Shown here: positions 8,514 to 19,280 of the stretch, piece after piece | How positions within the stretch are numbered: the first letter of the stretch is position 1 | How the letters are laid out: every line of letters starts with the position of its first letter | Assembly (NCBI GenBank): GCA_947629685.1 | Contig: CANREP010000014.1 | Coordinates: forward strand, 1 to 48,224 | Source: an uncultured Phascolarctobacterium sp. | GTDB taxonomy: Bacteria; Bacillota; Negativicutes; Acidaminococcales; Acidaminococcaceae | Length of the DNA: 48,224 bases | Reading direction: 5' to 3' | Program-made: the position numbers and the translations under genes | Notes under the pieces: model-generated | Databases searched by the model: none | Seen by the model: the letters and a program-made list of their open reading frames with translations, nothing else | What the model was told of the DNA's origin: nothing

Positions 8514-9152
8514 TTAAAAACCCAGCGCTTCGCCAGCAATAATCACCTTGATGCGTCCCTGCGGCTGACAGCGTCTGGTAATTACTATCTGATTGCAGAT
8601 ACAGGACGGCGACAAGCAATCCATGCAGGCGCCCGTCTTTTGGCAGGGTGTGTTCAGTCCTGCAAAACGCTGCGCATTGATGGGCGCTGCCGTGCCGCGC
8701 GCTCTGGCAACTGCATCCTGCACCGTCTTAACGATCTTGTTGACGCCGACAAGTACGATGACCTGTTTAGGCCCATAGATCAGAGCCGCACAGCGGTTGC
8801 CGTTGCCGTCGATATTTACCAGCTGACCGTCTTCGCTGACGGCATTACTGCTCATCAAAAAAGTATCGCATAACAAAGCCTGGCGCATCATTGCCGCACG
8901 TTCTTCCGCATTGGCAGCCGTATCGCGGTCAATAACAGTATTGGCAGCCTTGACTTTTTCTAAAAGTCCGGCCGAACTGACGGAAACAGAGCCGCCCCAA
9001 GCCACCACGTCATCTGACGGGATAAGCGTCATGGCCAGCTCGGCTGCCTCTGCAGCAGTTTCACAATAAAAAGCCTTAAACCCGCGTTTTTCCAGATTCT
9101 GTACTACCGTACTGCCCAGACAGGCATTGCGTGCTTTAACAGGATCAGCCAT
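8514..9152 (-). CDS. LUD-domain protein (LutC/YkgG-like)
   Basis: A lone LUD-domain protein, related to the LutC subunit of lactate utilisation complexes. VVAWGGSVSVSSAGLLE near residue 55 and VLVGVNKIVKTVQDAVARAR near 130 are the conserved segments, and a C-terminal cluster of cysteines (CQKTGACMDCLSPSCICN) could bind an Fe-S centre or zinc. No LutA or LutB genes accompany it; instead it sits between pyrR and udp in a nucleotide-salvage transcript. The start is ATG 9152 after AGGTGA. Function is not established for such stand-alone forms. Confidence 0.8.
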   Translation of the reverse strand: MADPVKARNACLGSTVVQNLEKRGFKAFYCETAAEAAELAMTLIPSDDVVAWGGSVSVSSAGLLEKVKAANTVIDRDTAANAEERAAMMRQALLCDTFLMSSNAVSEDGQLVNIDGNGNRCAALIYGPKQVIVLVGVNKIVKTVQDAVARARGTAAPINAQRFAGLNTPCQKTGACMDCLSPSCICNQIVITRRCQPQGRIKVIIAGEALGF

Positions 9153-9173
9153 CTTTCTCACCTGATTTCTCTA

Positions 9174-10716
<1,543 letters not shown>

Positions 10717-11248
10717 AAAATCATTCCCACTCCTATACATATCGCAATATCGGCCACGTTGAAGATGGGCCAGATCCTGAAATCAAAAAAATCAATTACC
10801 GCGCCGCGCAGGATCCTGTCAATAAGATTACCCACTGCGCCCCCTGTAAACAACGCTGCGCCAAACCGCACCATTACCGGCTCTTTGCCTATTTCACCGC
10901 GGAAATACCAGATGCCGGCACTCACGGCAAGCGCGATAAGGATAAACAGCCAACGACTGCCCTCCAGCATACCAAAAGCTGCGCCTTGATTTAATATATA
11001 AGTCCAATGAAAAATATCAGGTATGACCGGCACGCTTTCTCCCAGGAAAAAATTTTTGACTACTACGTATTTGCTTATCTGGTCTATGATGATTACTGCT
11101 GCTACTATCAGGATAAAATTCATATAGTACTCCATTTTGATTTTGATGTGTATATTATACCACATTTTTCTCTGCTGAAACTATTTATCTTGCCCATTTT
11201 GCATATTTATATATTTTTACCTATTTTTTATTTATAAATATATACAAA

Positions 11249-11284
11249 ATAAAAAATCCCCCGTTCCTCAAAAGGAACAGGGGA
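11249..11284 (-). terminator. Terminator after acyl-CoA dehydrogenase
   Basis: A GC-rich hairpin, CCCCTGTTCCT with AGGAACGGGGG and a TTTGA-like loop, is followed on the minus strand by ATTTTTTATTTTG. It lies just past the stop at 11301 and ends the thioesterase-dehydrogenase transcript. Confidence 0.9.
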
Positions 11285-11300
11285 CGTTACTAAGCAATTA

Positions 11301-12440
11301 TCAGTAGAGGATTTTATTAGCGATAACAAGGCGCTGGATTTGGTTGGTGCCTTCATAAATCTGCATAATCTTAGCGTCGCGCATCATTTTTTCTACCGGG
11401 TATTCACGGGAATAACCATAACCGCCCATAACCTGAACAGCATCAGTAGTTACCTGCATTGCTACATCGGCAGCATAGCATTTAGCCATAGCGGCTTCCT
11501 TGGAAAATTCCACTCCCTGGTCGCGCATCCAGCAAGCTTTATGTACCATCAGACGGGCAGTTTCAACTTTCATAGCCATATCGGCGATCATAGCCTGTAC
11601 CATTTGGAAAGAAGCGATAGGCTGACCAAACTGACGGCGCTCTTTGGAATATTTAACAGCACAATCAAGAGCTGCCTGTGCGATACCTACGGAAACAGCG
11701 CCTACGAAAGGACGCGCACTGTCCAGAGTATTCATAGCGATGCGGAAGCCTTCGCCTTCGCGGCCTACGCGATAAGATTCAGGAATAACTACATCCTGCA
11801 GGATTACTTCGCAGGTATTGGAAGGACGGATGCCCATTTTATCTTCTTTTTTACCGATAGTCAGACCCGGAGTATCTTTCGGAACGATAAACGCAGTCAA
11901 ACCACGGATACCGCCGGTCTTACGGGTGTTGGCAAATACCAGGAAGATGTCGGCAATACCGGCATTGGTAATAAAAATCTTGCTGCCGTTCAGAGTATAA
12001 GTGCCATTTTCCTTATTTTTTTCTGCACGGGTAGAGACGCTGCCTGCATCGCTGCCAGCGCCGGGTTCGGTAAGCGCGAAAGCAGCCAGGCCGCCGTTAT
12101 TTAAAACATCGCAGTACATGCGTTTTTGTTCGTCAGTACCGGCAATCAGTACCGGGCAGGTTGCCAGAGAGTTAGCAGCCAGAGAAGTAGCTACGCCGGC
12201 GCAGCCTTTGCCCAGTTCTTCATAAATTACAGCTACGGAAACGCTGTCCAGACCAGGTCCGTCAAGCTCTTCCGGCACGATTACATTCAGCAGGCCCATT
12301 TCGTCAGCTTTTTGAATAAGGCCGTCGCGCATATGATTTTCTCTGTCCATTTCAGCGGCATAAGGGATGATTTCTTTTTCTACAAATTCCCTCACCATCT
12401 CCTGTAATTCAAGTTGTTCTTCGTTTAATGCAAACTCCAT
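11301..12440 (-). CDS. Acyl-CoA dehydrogenase (short-chain, butyryl-CoA type)
   Basis: FAD flavoenzyme that introduces or removes the alpha-beta double bond of an acyl-CoA. ALTEPGAGSDAGS near residue 123 and IFITNAGIADIF near 155 are the flavin-binding signatures; RRQFGQPIASFQMVQ near 270 is the second signature; the C-terminal MQIYEGTNQIQRLVIA holds the catalytic Glu at the position used by short-chain enzymes. Length 379 is normal. No EtfAB genes adjoin it. It shares a transcript with a hotdog thioesterase 57 bases upstream, suggesting joint work on a short acyl-CoA; butyryl-CoA versus another substrate cannot be decided here. Confidence 0.92.
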   Translation of the reverse strand: MEFALNEEQLELQEMVREFVEKEIIPYAAEMDRENHMRDGLIQKADEMGLLNVIVPEELDGPGLDSVSVAVIYEELGKGCAGVATSLAANSLATCPVLIAGTDEQKRMYCDVLNNGGLAAFALTEPGAGSDAGSVSTRAEKNKENGTYTLNGSKIFITNAGIADIFLVFANTRKTGGIRGLTAFIVPKDTPGLTIGKKEDKMGIRPSNTCEVILQDVVIPESYRVGREGEGFRIAMNTLDSARPFVGAVSVGIAQAALDCAVKYSKERRQFGQPIASFQMVQAMIADMAMKVETARLMVHKACWMRDQGVEFSKEAAMAKCYAADVAMQVTTDAVQVMGGYGYSREYPVEKMMRDAKIMQIYEGTNQIQRLVIANKILY

Positions 12441-12497
12441 TTTATCCTCCTTAAAATTACGCGGCCATACCGCTGCTTTTAGACTGTTAACGAAAAT

Positions 12498-12965
12498 TTA
12501 CCATTTTGCAGGTATCTCTTCAAATCTGCCGACTACTAACATCGTAGAAAGGACAGTAGCCACCACAGTATTTTCCTCATCAAACATTTCCGCTTCTATC
12601 ACTATCGTAGTGCGCCCGTGATGACGAATCCTGCTTTTTACACTGATACGCCCGGCATTATGCACCTTGCGTATAAAATTCATACTGAGATTAAGCGTCG
12701 CCACCGCCGCACCGGCGCTGGCTCCCGTAACACTCAGAACGGAATCGGCCAAGGCTGTCAGGACGCCGCCATGACAGAAGCCGCGGTGGTCAAAATGTTT
12801 CAACGGATCAATATCGATACTTAATACCGCGCTGCCGCAGCTTATAGCATCGATACGGATGCCGAAGCCAGTTACAAAAGAATTGTATCCGTACATTTTG
12901 CGGATATATGCCGGAACATCTCTTACCAGCTCCACCAAATTATCCGCCCCGCTTTCATCAGCCAT
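12498..12965 (-). CDS. Hotdog-fold thioesterase, PaaI family
   Basis: Acyl-CoA thioesterase of the PaaI/4HBT hotdog group. The block DHRGFCHGGVLTALADSVLS at about residues 60-80 is the family motif, with HGG and the acidic residue of ALAD at the active site; RNRI-type second strand segments follow (SRIRHHGRTTIVIEAEMFDEE). Length 155 is usual. A promoter at 12983-13011 lies immediately upstream. With the acyl-CoA dehydrogenase downstream, it may hydrolyse the same or a related acyl-CoA. Confidence 0.88.
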   Translation of the reverse strand: MADESGADNLVELVRDVPAYIRKMYGYNSFVTGFGIRIDAISCGSAVLSIDIDPLKHFDHRGFCHGGVLTALADSVLSVTGASAGAAVATLNLSMNFIRKVHNAGRISVKSRIRHHGRTTIVIEAEMFDEENTVVATVLSTMLVVGRFEEIPAKW

Positions 12966-12982
12966 TCCATGAAATCTCTAAT

Positions 12983-13011
12983 ATTTTATCATAGTTTTTT
13001 TATTAACTCAA
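12983..13011 (-). promoter_or_regulatory. Sigma-70-type promoter of thioesterase-dehydrogenase transcript
   Basis: On the minus strand TTGAGT and TAAAAT are separated by 17 bases, and the -10 box lies 18 bases before the start codon at 12965. The rest of 13012-13100 shows no gene. Confidence 0.6.
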
Positions 13012-13100
13012 CAGTTAACATTTAAAAATCATGCAGATATTTAACCGTATACATTTTCTTACTGTTATGATATATCCGGCAACGATGCCCGCGGCGGCTG

Positions 13101-13147
13101 AAAAATAAAAACTGCCCCACTCACTTACAGTTTTGCAGGACAGTTTT
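13101..13147 (-). terminator. Terminator of glutamine synthetase
   Basis: Minus-strand AACTGTCC pairs with GGGGCAGTT across a loop of about 20 bases and is followed by TTTTTATTTTT. It begins 15 bases after the stop codon. Confidence 0.75.
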
Positions 13148-13161
13148 ATATTCAGAACAAA

Positions 13162-15069
13162 TCAGTCAATAATATTCTGTTTATAATCGTGGTACAGCGC
13201 ACGCAGCTCTTCCATGATTGCAGACATTTCCACTTTCAGGTCGGAAGCAGTATCGTAGTCTGCTTCGGCAACGGCTTTGCGGATACGGGAGAAAAGGCTC
13301 GGCGCATCGAAGGAATCTTTAGCCAGCTTAGTGCGCAGCACCTGGATTTTATGCCACATAGCCAGATCGCAGTCAGTACAGGTTTCCTGGTTATGCAGGC
13401 GCTTCATATCGACTACAGCCTGATAATTTTCAGGAATAAGGCGGGTCAAAAGCTCCGTCTTCCAACGGATTAACGCACCCTGCATGAACGATTCGATATA
13501 TTCCGGCTTCAGGATATTTCCCTTGGTCAGCACTGCTACTTTTTCAGGATATTCCTTAAACGCGCGCAGGTTTTCCCATACAGTTGCAGGCGGTTTGCCG
13601 AACAGTCTGTCGCGTTCTTCCTGAGTAAAGTCTTCAAATACATCTTTTTCAGTACGGTATTCTCTGTCTTTTTCCAGATAAAAGCTTTCTTCGCCAGCCT
13701 GTTTGGAAATTTCTTTTTCCAGCGCTTTCAGGTCCAGACCGGATTCTACGCAGGCTTTAATACCGTCCAGCATGGACAGATAGAAAGCGGCCAGCGCAAT
13801 ATAGGTATTAGTATAAGGATTGGGAGAACGCATCTCGATACGGGTAGCCTTGTCGTTATCAAGATCGCGGATCAGGCCTGCCAAAATAGTTCTGTTACGG
13901 GAGGGATTTTCCGGCCCCATTCCCAGAGAGGTTACAATGCAGACAGGGGCTTCAAAACCTGGTTTCAGACGGTTAAGAGAATCTATGGTGCAGGAAATAA
14001 AGGGATTGATTACCTCGTAGTTTTTCAGCAGGCCCATGATGCTGCCATAGCCGATGGCGGACAGGAAATCTTTGTGCATATCAGTCGGCGAGAACAGGTT
14101 GACAATCTTGCCGTTCTTCATTTTTGCTGCAATGCCAACGTGCACATGCTCACCGCTGCCAGCAACACCCGGTACTGGTTTAGCCTGGAAGGAAACCTCA
14201 AGCCCGTTCATGCGGAATACTTCTTTGACAATGATGCGTGCCAGCAGCTCGTTATCCGCAGTCTGTACGCCCAGGCTGAATTTCCAGTCCACTTCCAGCT
14301 GTTCCATAACGTGGGTCATATGACCGGCAGAGTCAATCTGCCCTTTAACGCCGCCGCATTCTTTGTGGCCCATTTCCGGCTCCAGTCCGTACAGTTCCAG
14401 CATCTGTACCGTCTGTTCCAGCGCGGTACGTACATTGCCGCGGGTACGCTGCCAGTATTGCTCCTGCATCATCTGAGAAGAAGAAAGCGCTTCGATAGGA
14501 GCGTCTTCGCGGGGAGATTTTACCCAAAATTCCAGTTCGGTAGCGCAGGTAAATACCAGCTTATCTATTTCTGCAGCGTCTACATGTTCCAATCCGGCAA
14601 TCTTAGGATGTTTAGCAAACAGTCCCATGATTTCCGTTTCCACATAATCAAGGGTATTTTTCAGGATGGAGCGGGAGTCAACGAAATTACCGTTATGAAT
14701 CAGATAGCAGGGAATACGCAGGGTGCCTACCATATTACCGTTTTCGGCGTCAAAATGCTCGTAGTTATAATCCACATACCAGTTGACGGATTTGTCTACT
14801 TTCATATCCACGCGGGCATTGTTCAGCGTAGCAATGCCGGTGAGCACTACGGAAGAGCCGTCAGTCTGAGCAGCGCTGCCCTCTAAGAAGCTGTCGATAT
14901 CTTCCAGAAAAATCTTCATGGGGATTTTTTCATCGGTATCGTTGCCTGCAAAATCGACACCCATCAAAGATACGAACTTGATTTCCGGGTGCATAAGCAA
15001 AAGGTTATGTAAAGACTGTTCATTCTGTTGTTCCGGTTTAATGACGTACAGTAAATTTTTCTTGTTCAT
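13162..15069 (-). CDS. glnA: Long glutamine synthetase-family protein
   Basis: ATP-dependent joining of ammonia to glutamate is the likely role. The protein has about 635 residues, far longer than the 440-470 of type I enzymes and shorter than most type III. The catalytic core is plain: FVSLMGVDFAGN near residue 33, CATELEFWV near 170, GHKECGGVKGQID near 240 and PVPGVAGSGEHVHVGI near 310 carry metal- and substrate-binding Glu and His; RNRTILAG and RIEMRSPNPYTNTYIALAA follow. The C-terminal 200 residues hold a helical extension with CTDCD cysteines. The start is ATG 15069; GGAAAGGAG lies well upstream (about 25 bases), so an in-frame TTG at 15084 is a real alternative. A large hairpin lies in its leader. 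Confidence 0.85.
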   Translation of the reverse strand: MNKKNLLYVIKPEQQNEQSLHNLLLMHPEIKFVSLMGVDFAGNDTDEKIPMKIFLEDIDSFLEGSAAQTDGSSVVLTGIATLNNARVDMKVDKSVNWYVDYNYEHFDAENGNMVGTLRIPCYLIHNGNFVDSRSILKNTLDYVETEIMGLFAKHPKIAGLEHVDAAEIDKLVFTCATELEFWVKSPREDAPIEALSSSQMMQEQYWQRTRGNVRTALEQTVQMLELYGLEPEMGHKECGGVKGQIDSAGHMTHVMEQLEVDWKFSLGVQTADNELLARIIVKEVFRMNGLEVSFQAKPVPGVAGSGEHVHVGIAAKMKNGKIVNLFSPTDMHKDFLSAIGYGSIMGLLKNYEVINPFISCTIDSLNRLKPGFEAPVCIVTSLGMGPENPSRNRTILAGLIRDLDNDKATRIEMRSPNPYTNTYIALAAFYLSMLDGIKACVESGLDLKALEKEISKQAGEESFYLEKDREYRTEKDVFEDFTQEERDRLFGKPPATVWENLRAFKEYPEKVAVLTKGNILKPEYIESFMQGALIRWKTELLTRLIPENYQAVVDMKRLHNQETCTDCDLAMWHKIQVLRTKLAKDSFDAPSLFSRIRKAVAEADYDTASDLKVEMSAIMEELRALYHDYKQNIID

Positions 15070-15126
15070 TTTTTGTGCCAGCAATAATGCTGTACTCCTT
15101 TCCAACCATTTTGAATGTTTGAATGT

Positions 15127-15181
15127 AAAAAACAAAAAGACCTTTCCAAAACAGAACACACTGCTCCTGCTTGGAAAAGTC
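15127..15181 (-). promoter_or_regulatory. Terminator-like hairpin before glutamine synthetase
   Basis: On the minus strand GACTTTTCCAA pairs with TTGGAAAGGTC, with an inner stem CAGGA/TTCTG, followed by TTTTTGTTTTTT. It lies between a good promoter (15197-15226) and the start codon, so it could be an attenuator of the synthetase gene. The alternative is a plain terminator for the comEA-comEC-holA transcript, whose last stop is at 15239; both could be true. Confidence 0.7.
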
Positions 15182-15196
15182 GCCATTGACAAAATT

Positions 15197-15226
15197 ATTA
15201 TAACAAACCTTACACTAAATTGTCCA
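15197..15226 (-). promoter_or_regulatory. Promoter before glutamine synthetase
   Basis: Minus-strand TGGACA and TATAAT are 18 bases apart. Transcription would start only a few bases before the hairpin at 15181, so the hairpin would form at the very 5' end of the RNA. Confidence 0.55.
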
Positions 15227-15238
15227 TCTTTTTCTGCT

Positions 15239-16270
15239 TTACGATAACAGTTTTATCAATATTTCTTCCAGCAGTTCATATCTTCTGCCGCCGCGGCGCA
15301 TCTGGATATTAAGGTCAGCCAGCGCCAGCACTGCTTCCCGCACCTTTTCATAAGAAAAATTCCGCGTCTGCTGCAGTACTATCTTGGCGATATAAGGCGT
15401 CAGTCCCAGCTCAGCTGCTATCTGCGCCTGCCCATAATGTTGTCTTTGCAGTTCCTGTACTTTGGCTAAACGGCGCAGCTGAAACAAAATGCTGCCGCAT
15501 AACAGCAGTATAGCCGTGCCTTTTTTGCGTTCATATGCCAGAAGCTCCAATGACTGCACCAGTTTCTTTTCCAAAATAGCATTGGTCAGCGAAAACCCGG
15601 AGACCTCCGGCAGGGCGGTAAAAATACTTGCCACATCATCTCTTGTCCACTGCTTACGGCCGCCTGCATAGACGGACAGCTTTTCCAGCTCCTGTCGCAC
15701 CAGCTGCAGCGGCACCTTGTCAACCGGCGCTAAATACTCCATAATCAGCTCCACAGCGTCGCGGTCAAGGCTGCCGCCCAGCTCTGCTGCCTGCTGCTGC
15801 AGCCACGGTCCGGCTGCATACGCTTTAAAACTGCTGCACTCACAAACAGCGCCCTTTTCTTTCAGCTGTTTATAAAAACGGCTGCGTTTATCCAGTTTGG
15901 ACGCGCTTATCAGGATAGTGCAATATTCCGGCACATCCTGCAGGATTTGCAGCAGCTTATCAAGGCGTTCTTTTTTAGCTTCGCTGTCCTGCTTGCCGCC
16001 CAGCAGTTTTTCATCCTTTAAAATTACCAGCGAACTGCCGGAAAAAAAAGGATAGGTATTGATGACGCCAGCCAATTCTTTCAGCTCCGTATCTTTTTCA
16101 AACACCGTAATCTGCCGCGACGCAGCGTCCGTGTCGCCAAAAACATAATCCGGCAGCAAAGCTGCTATCTGACTGCTGTAATAGGCTTCTTCACCAAAAG
16201 TTACGATGATATTGGGCAGTTTATCTTTATTTTTCAGCCTGTTGATTAAATCATCCGGTCTGTATTCCAT
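15239..16270 (-). CDS. holA: DNA polymerase III delta subunit
   Basis: Clamp-loader subunit that opens the beta sliding clamp. The N-terminal NIIVTFGEEAYYSSQIA, FFSGSSLVILKDEK near residue 75 and LISASKLDKRSRFYKQLKEKGAVCE near 120 match the family; VSGFSLTNAILEKK and the C-terminal helical part (LRRLAKVQELQRQH near 265) form the collar domain. Length 343 is normal. It is the third gene of comEA-comEC-holA, nine bases after comEC, a common order in Firmicutes. Confidence 0.92.
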   Translation of the reverse strand: MEYRPDDLINRLKNKDKLPNIIVTFGEEAYYSSQIAALLPDYVFGDTDAASRQITVFEKDTELKELAGVINTYPFFSGSSLVILKDEKLLGGKQDSEAKKERLDKLLQILQDVPEYCTILISASKLDKRSRFYKQLKEKGAVCECSSFKAYAAGPWLQQQAAELGGSLDRDAVELIMEYLAPVDKVPLQLVRQELEKLSVYAGGRKQWTRDDVASIFTALPEVSGFSLTNAILEKKLVQSLELLAYERKKGTAILLLCGSILFQLRRLAKVQELQRQHYGQAQIAAELGLTPYIAKIVLQQTRNFSYEKVREAVLALADLNIQMRRGGRRYELLEEILIKLLS

Positions 16271-16279
16271 AATTTTCTC

Positions 16280-18574
16280 CTAAAAATATTGCTTATGGTA
16301 TACATAACTATAACATTTTGTCCCGGCATCGTCAAAAACAATCTTAATTGCCCCCATCTTATCGGTACGCCACACTGCTGCGCCGCTATCCTGCAGGCGC
16401 TGCAGCGTTTCTTCATGCGGATGCCCATAACTGTTGCCGCGCCCTACGGATATAACTGCTACAGACGGCTGTACCTGCTGCAAAAACTCCGTACTGCTGC
16501 TGCCTGCGGAGCCGTGATGCGGAACTTTCAGCAGTTCATAGCGTCCTATGCCCTGCAGCTGCGCTTCTCTTTCACTGCTGATATCACCTGGGAACAGCAG
16601 CCGATGTCCGCCGCATTCCAAATCGGCGACAATGCCTGCATCATTGCCGCTGCTGCCTGTCGGCGGCGCACTTACCACCGTCAGCGCCGTTCCATCAGCC
16701 AGTCTATACTGCTGTCCCTGTGCAGGGTATTCTACACCGCAGCCCGGTTGAAGCTTCTGCACAGCCTGCACCATTTTACTATCCAGCCCAGGCGGCACGA
16801 GTAATCTGTCCAAATTGATATTGGCAGCAAGTCCGGCTAAACCGCCCGTATGGTCAAAATCACCATGACTGAGGAGCAGGATATCTACTTTATCCTTGCC
16901 GATACTGTGCAGGAACGGAGCCACAATGCGGCTGCCTGTATCGTAATTTTTCAGTCCGCCGGTATCAACAACGACTACTTGCCCAGACCGCGTTACTACG
17001 ACCGCGCAATCTCCCTGCCCCACATCCAGGAAATACGCCGTCAGCGGCTGCGGCGCCACTCTGCTCCACAGCAGCACCCCCAGCAGGCCCGCTAAAAGTA
17101 GGATTGAAAAACAGCGGCGCTCTTGATTATCAAGAAACTGCACACAGGGTAGATCCAGCACGATAATTAACAGAAAATAGTAGACAACCGCACTCCAGCC
17201 GGGCAAATTACCGATAATCAGCTTAGTGCCGGGCGCAGCGGCTAAAAAATCTGCCTGTACCAGCAGCTGCTGAAGCAAAAACCCTGCTGCCGCAATAAAC
17301 ATGCCTCCCCAGCCGCACACAATGTCCGCTGCCAGGCCCGCCATAGTCAGCAGTACACAGCATTCCAGTACCGGCGTCAATACCACATTACTGATAAGCG
17401 AAACCAAAGGCAGCTGATGAAAACTGCTGACCAGCAAAGGCAGCACAGGCAGCTGGGCGGCTATGGTAACCGCAGCCGCCTCGCTTAGCCAAAGCGGCAG
17501 ATAACTGCTTAAAAACTGCGTGATACGCGGCAGCAGCCAGATAAGCCCTGCGGCAGCGCCGAAAGACAACTGAAAACCTATATCCAGCAGCCACAGGGGT
17601 TTAAAAATAAGCATCACTACGGCGCATATACAGAGGATATTTCCTTTGGCCGCCCCGCTGCCGCCATACAGAAGAATAAGGCTCATCAGCAGCGCCCTTA
17701 CTACTGGCGGCTTCCAGCCGCACAGCGCCGCATAACCTGCCAAACATACGGCAATAATTACAGTCCGCAGCCTGCGAGGCAGTTTACCTAAAAGCAGCAG
17801 CAAAAATCCTGTCAGTACGACAAGATGCGAACCAGACACAGAAAGTAAGTGCGCCAAGCCATTATCAGCAAACAGTCTTCTGCTTTCTTCGTCCAGTCCC
17901 GCACTTCCTCCCAAGACCATTCCTGCCAATAATGCTCCCTGCTCGCCCGCTACCTCGCTGATACGCTGCCGCAGACGGATATTCCAGGCCGCCAACTTAT
18001 CGGATAATGCGTCTTCCTGCTGCCAAGCTACAGTAGCTTTCTTCATGCTGCCGCCGATACCGTGCAGACGATTCCACATCTCGCCGTCAAAGCTTCCCGG
18101 ATTACGAAAAGAAGCAGGCTCCTCCAAACGTCCGCTGCATACAGCATTACCAGCAGGCAGTCCGTTAAATCTGGCAGAAGTAAAAATCCTTACAGCCTGC
18201 CGATAAGGTATCTGCTCCCCGTCAGTTTCCAGCTGACTGCACTCCAATAAAAATGACATGCCATACTGATGCTGCCGCAGAGAAAGCAGATCAATTTTCC
18301 CGTAAAGTATTACCTGCCTGCCGTAATAGGGAGCCAGCTCCTGCTGCGCATCTACGGGAGCGCGCAGTCCGGCAGCGATTCCCAGCAGCAGGAAAAACAC
18401 AGCCGTACCGCAGCAGAAGGCTTTTTCTCTCCCGCTGCATATATAGTAAAATATGCAGGCAGCAAGCAGGCTTATTCCTGCTATAGCCATAACGGCAAGA
18501 TAAAATTGCTGCGACTGTAAAACAGCATAACAGCCGGACAGAAAACATAAAGTTCCCAGATAGATACAGTTCAT
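16280..18574 (-). CDS. comEC: ComEC/Rec2 DNA uptake channel
   Basis: Inner-membrane channel for single-stranded DNA in natural transformation. The N-terminal part (about residues 1-190) has two helices and an OB-like domain; the central competence domain (about 200-490) carries roughly nine hydrophobic helices with LLAGMVLGGSAGL and LAHLLSVSGSHL, the family signature; the C-terminal domain is metallo-beta-lactamase-like with LSHGDFDHTGG (HxDxDH) near residue 570 and HHGSAGSSS near 690. Length 764 is normal and the frame is intact. Its ATG overlaps the comEA stop (ATGA). Confidence 0.94.
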   Translation of the reverse strand: MNCIYLGTLCFLSGCYAVLQSQQFYLAVMAIAGISLLAACIFYYICSGREKAFCCGTAVFFLLLGIAAGLRAPVDAQQELAPYYGRQVILYGKIDLLSLRQHQYGMSFLLECSQLETDGEQIPYRQAVRIFTSARFNGLPAGNAVCSGRLEEPASFRNPGSFDGEMWNRLHGIGGSMKKATVAWQQEDALSDKLAAWNIRLRQRISEVAGEQGALLAGMVLGGSAGLDEESRRLFADNGLAHLLSVSGSHLVVLTGFLLLLLGKLPRRLRTVIIAVCLAGYAALCGWKPPVVRALLMSLILLYGGSGAAKGNILCICAVVMLIFKPLWLLDIGFQLSFGAAAGLIWLLPRITQFLSSYLPLWLSEAAAVTIAAQLPVLPLLVSSFHQLPLVSLISNVVLTPVLECCVLLTMAGLAADIVCGWGGMFIAAAGFLLQQLLVQADFLAAAPGTKLIIGNLPGWSAVVYYFLLIIVLDLPCVQFLDNQERRCFSILLLAGLLGVLLWSRVAPQPLTAYFLDVGQGDCAVVVTRSGQVVVVDTGGLKNYDTGSRIVAPFLHSIGKDKVDILLLSHGDFDHTGGLAGLAANINLDRLLVPPGLDSKMVQAVQKLQPGCGVEYPAQGQQYRLADGTALTVVSAPPTGSSGNDAGIVADLECGGHRLLFPGDISSEREAQLQGIGRYELLKVPHHGSAGSSSTEFLQQVQPSVAVISVGRGNSYGHPHEETLQRLQDSGAAVWRTDKMGAIKIVFDDAGTKCYSYVYHKQYF

Positions 18575-19173
18575 TGTACGGTAAGCCTGTCCTTCATCTT
18601 ATTGAATTTGGCTTCCCCTATTCCTCTGACCTGCATAATATCTTCAATCCGTGCAAAAGGATGCTGCTGGCGGTACTCTACGATTCTCTGTGCCGTAACT
18701 TCTCCTACGCCGGGCAGGGAATCAAATTCCGCCACGCTCGCCGTATTGATATTTACCAGCCCTCGAGCCTCTTCCTGCTGCCGCCCCGGTCTCACTGCCT
18801 GCTGCCCTGTCGGAGCCGCAGACGCGCCTGCAGCTTTTCTGCTAACTTTCAGAGCAGGCACATTGACCTGGCTGCCGTCTTTGAGCTTCTTAGCCAGATT
18901 GACCTTCTCCATATTGGCAGAATCCGTAAAACCTCCGGCTGCCGCCACTGCCTCGCGCGCCCTGATACCTGCCGGCAGCTCGTACATTCCCGGCCTTACG
19001 ACCGCGCCGCTGACATATACCGTAATCAGCTGTTCCTTGCTTTGGGTCTGCGTCTCTGTCTTAATGACAGGCGCCTGTTCCTGCTTAGAAAAATATTCAG
19101 CCGCCACACTCGTCAACAGGCAGCCGGTCAATAAAACGCACAGCAGAATCAATTTTGTTTTTCTGTTTTCCAT
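18571..19173 (-). CDS. comEA: ComEA helix-hairpin-helix DNA receptor
   Basis: Membrane-anchored periplasmic double-stranded DNA receptor for transformation. One N-terminal membrane segment (LILLCVLLTGCLLTSVAA) precedes a SLBB domain (ITVYVSGAVVRPGMYELPAG, about residues 45-100), a variable linker, and the C-terminal helix-hairpin-helix pair with LVNINTASVAEFDSLPGVG and IMQVRGIGEAKFNKM. The start is ATG 19173; GTG 19182 sits too close to the ribosome site. Two hundred residues is normal. The cysteine in the membrane segment is not in a convincing lipobox. Confidence 0.93.
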   Translation of the reverse strand: MENRKTKLILLCVLLTGCLLTSVAAEYFSKQEQAPVIKTETQTQSKEQLITVYVSGAVVRPGMYELPAGIRAREAVAAAGGFTDSANMEKVNLAKKLKDGSQVNVPALKVSRKAAGASAAPTGQQAVRPGRQQEEARGLVNINTASVAEFDSLPGVGEVTAQRIVEYRQQHPFARIEDIMQVRGIGEAKFNKMKDRLTVQ

Positions 19174-19193
19174 CCGTAGCACTCTCCCGTAAT

Positions 19194-19238
19194 AAAAAAA
19201 GTTCTGAGAATAACAAAATCGTTATTCTCAGAACTTCT
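19194..19238 (-). terminator. Terminator of leuS
   Basis: A 15-bp perfect stem, AGTTCTGAGAATAAC with GTTATTCTCAGAACT, is followed on the minus strand by seven T. It lies 40 bases past the leuS stop and just before comEA. Confidence 0.92.
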
Positions 19239-19280
19239 GAATAATTCAAGCGTTATATAGGCACTGCTATGCAATTATAT

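Noticed and set aside
11340-12104. 254-codon open frame opposite acyl-CoA dehydrogenase
   Set aside because: Shadow of a certain gene; no support of its own.
14074-14886. 270-codon open frame opposite glutamine synthetase
   Set aside because: Shadow of the synthetase gene; its translation has no recognisable motifs.
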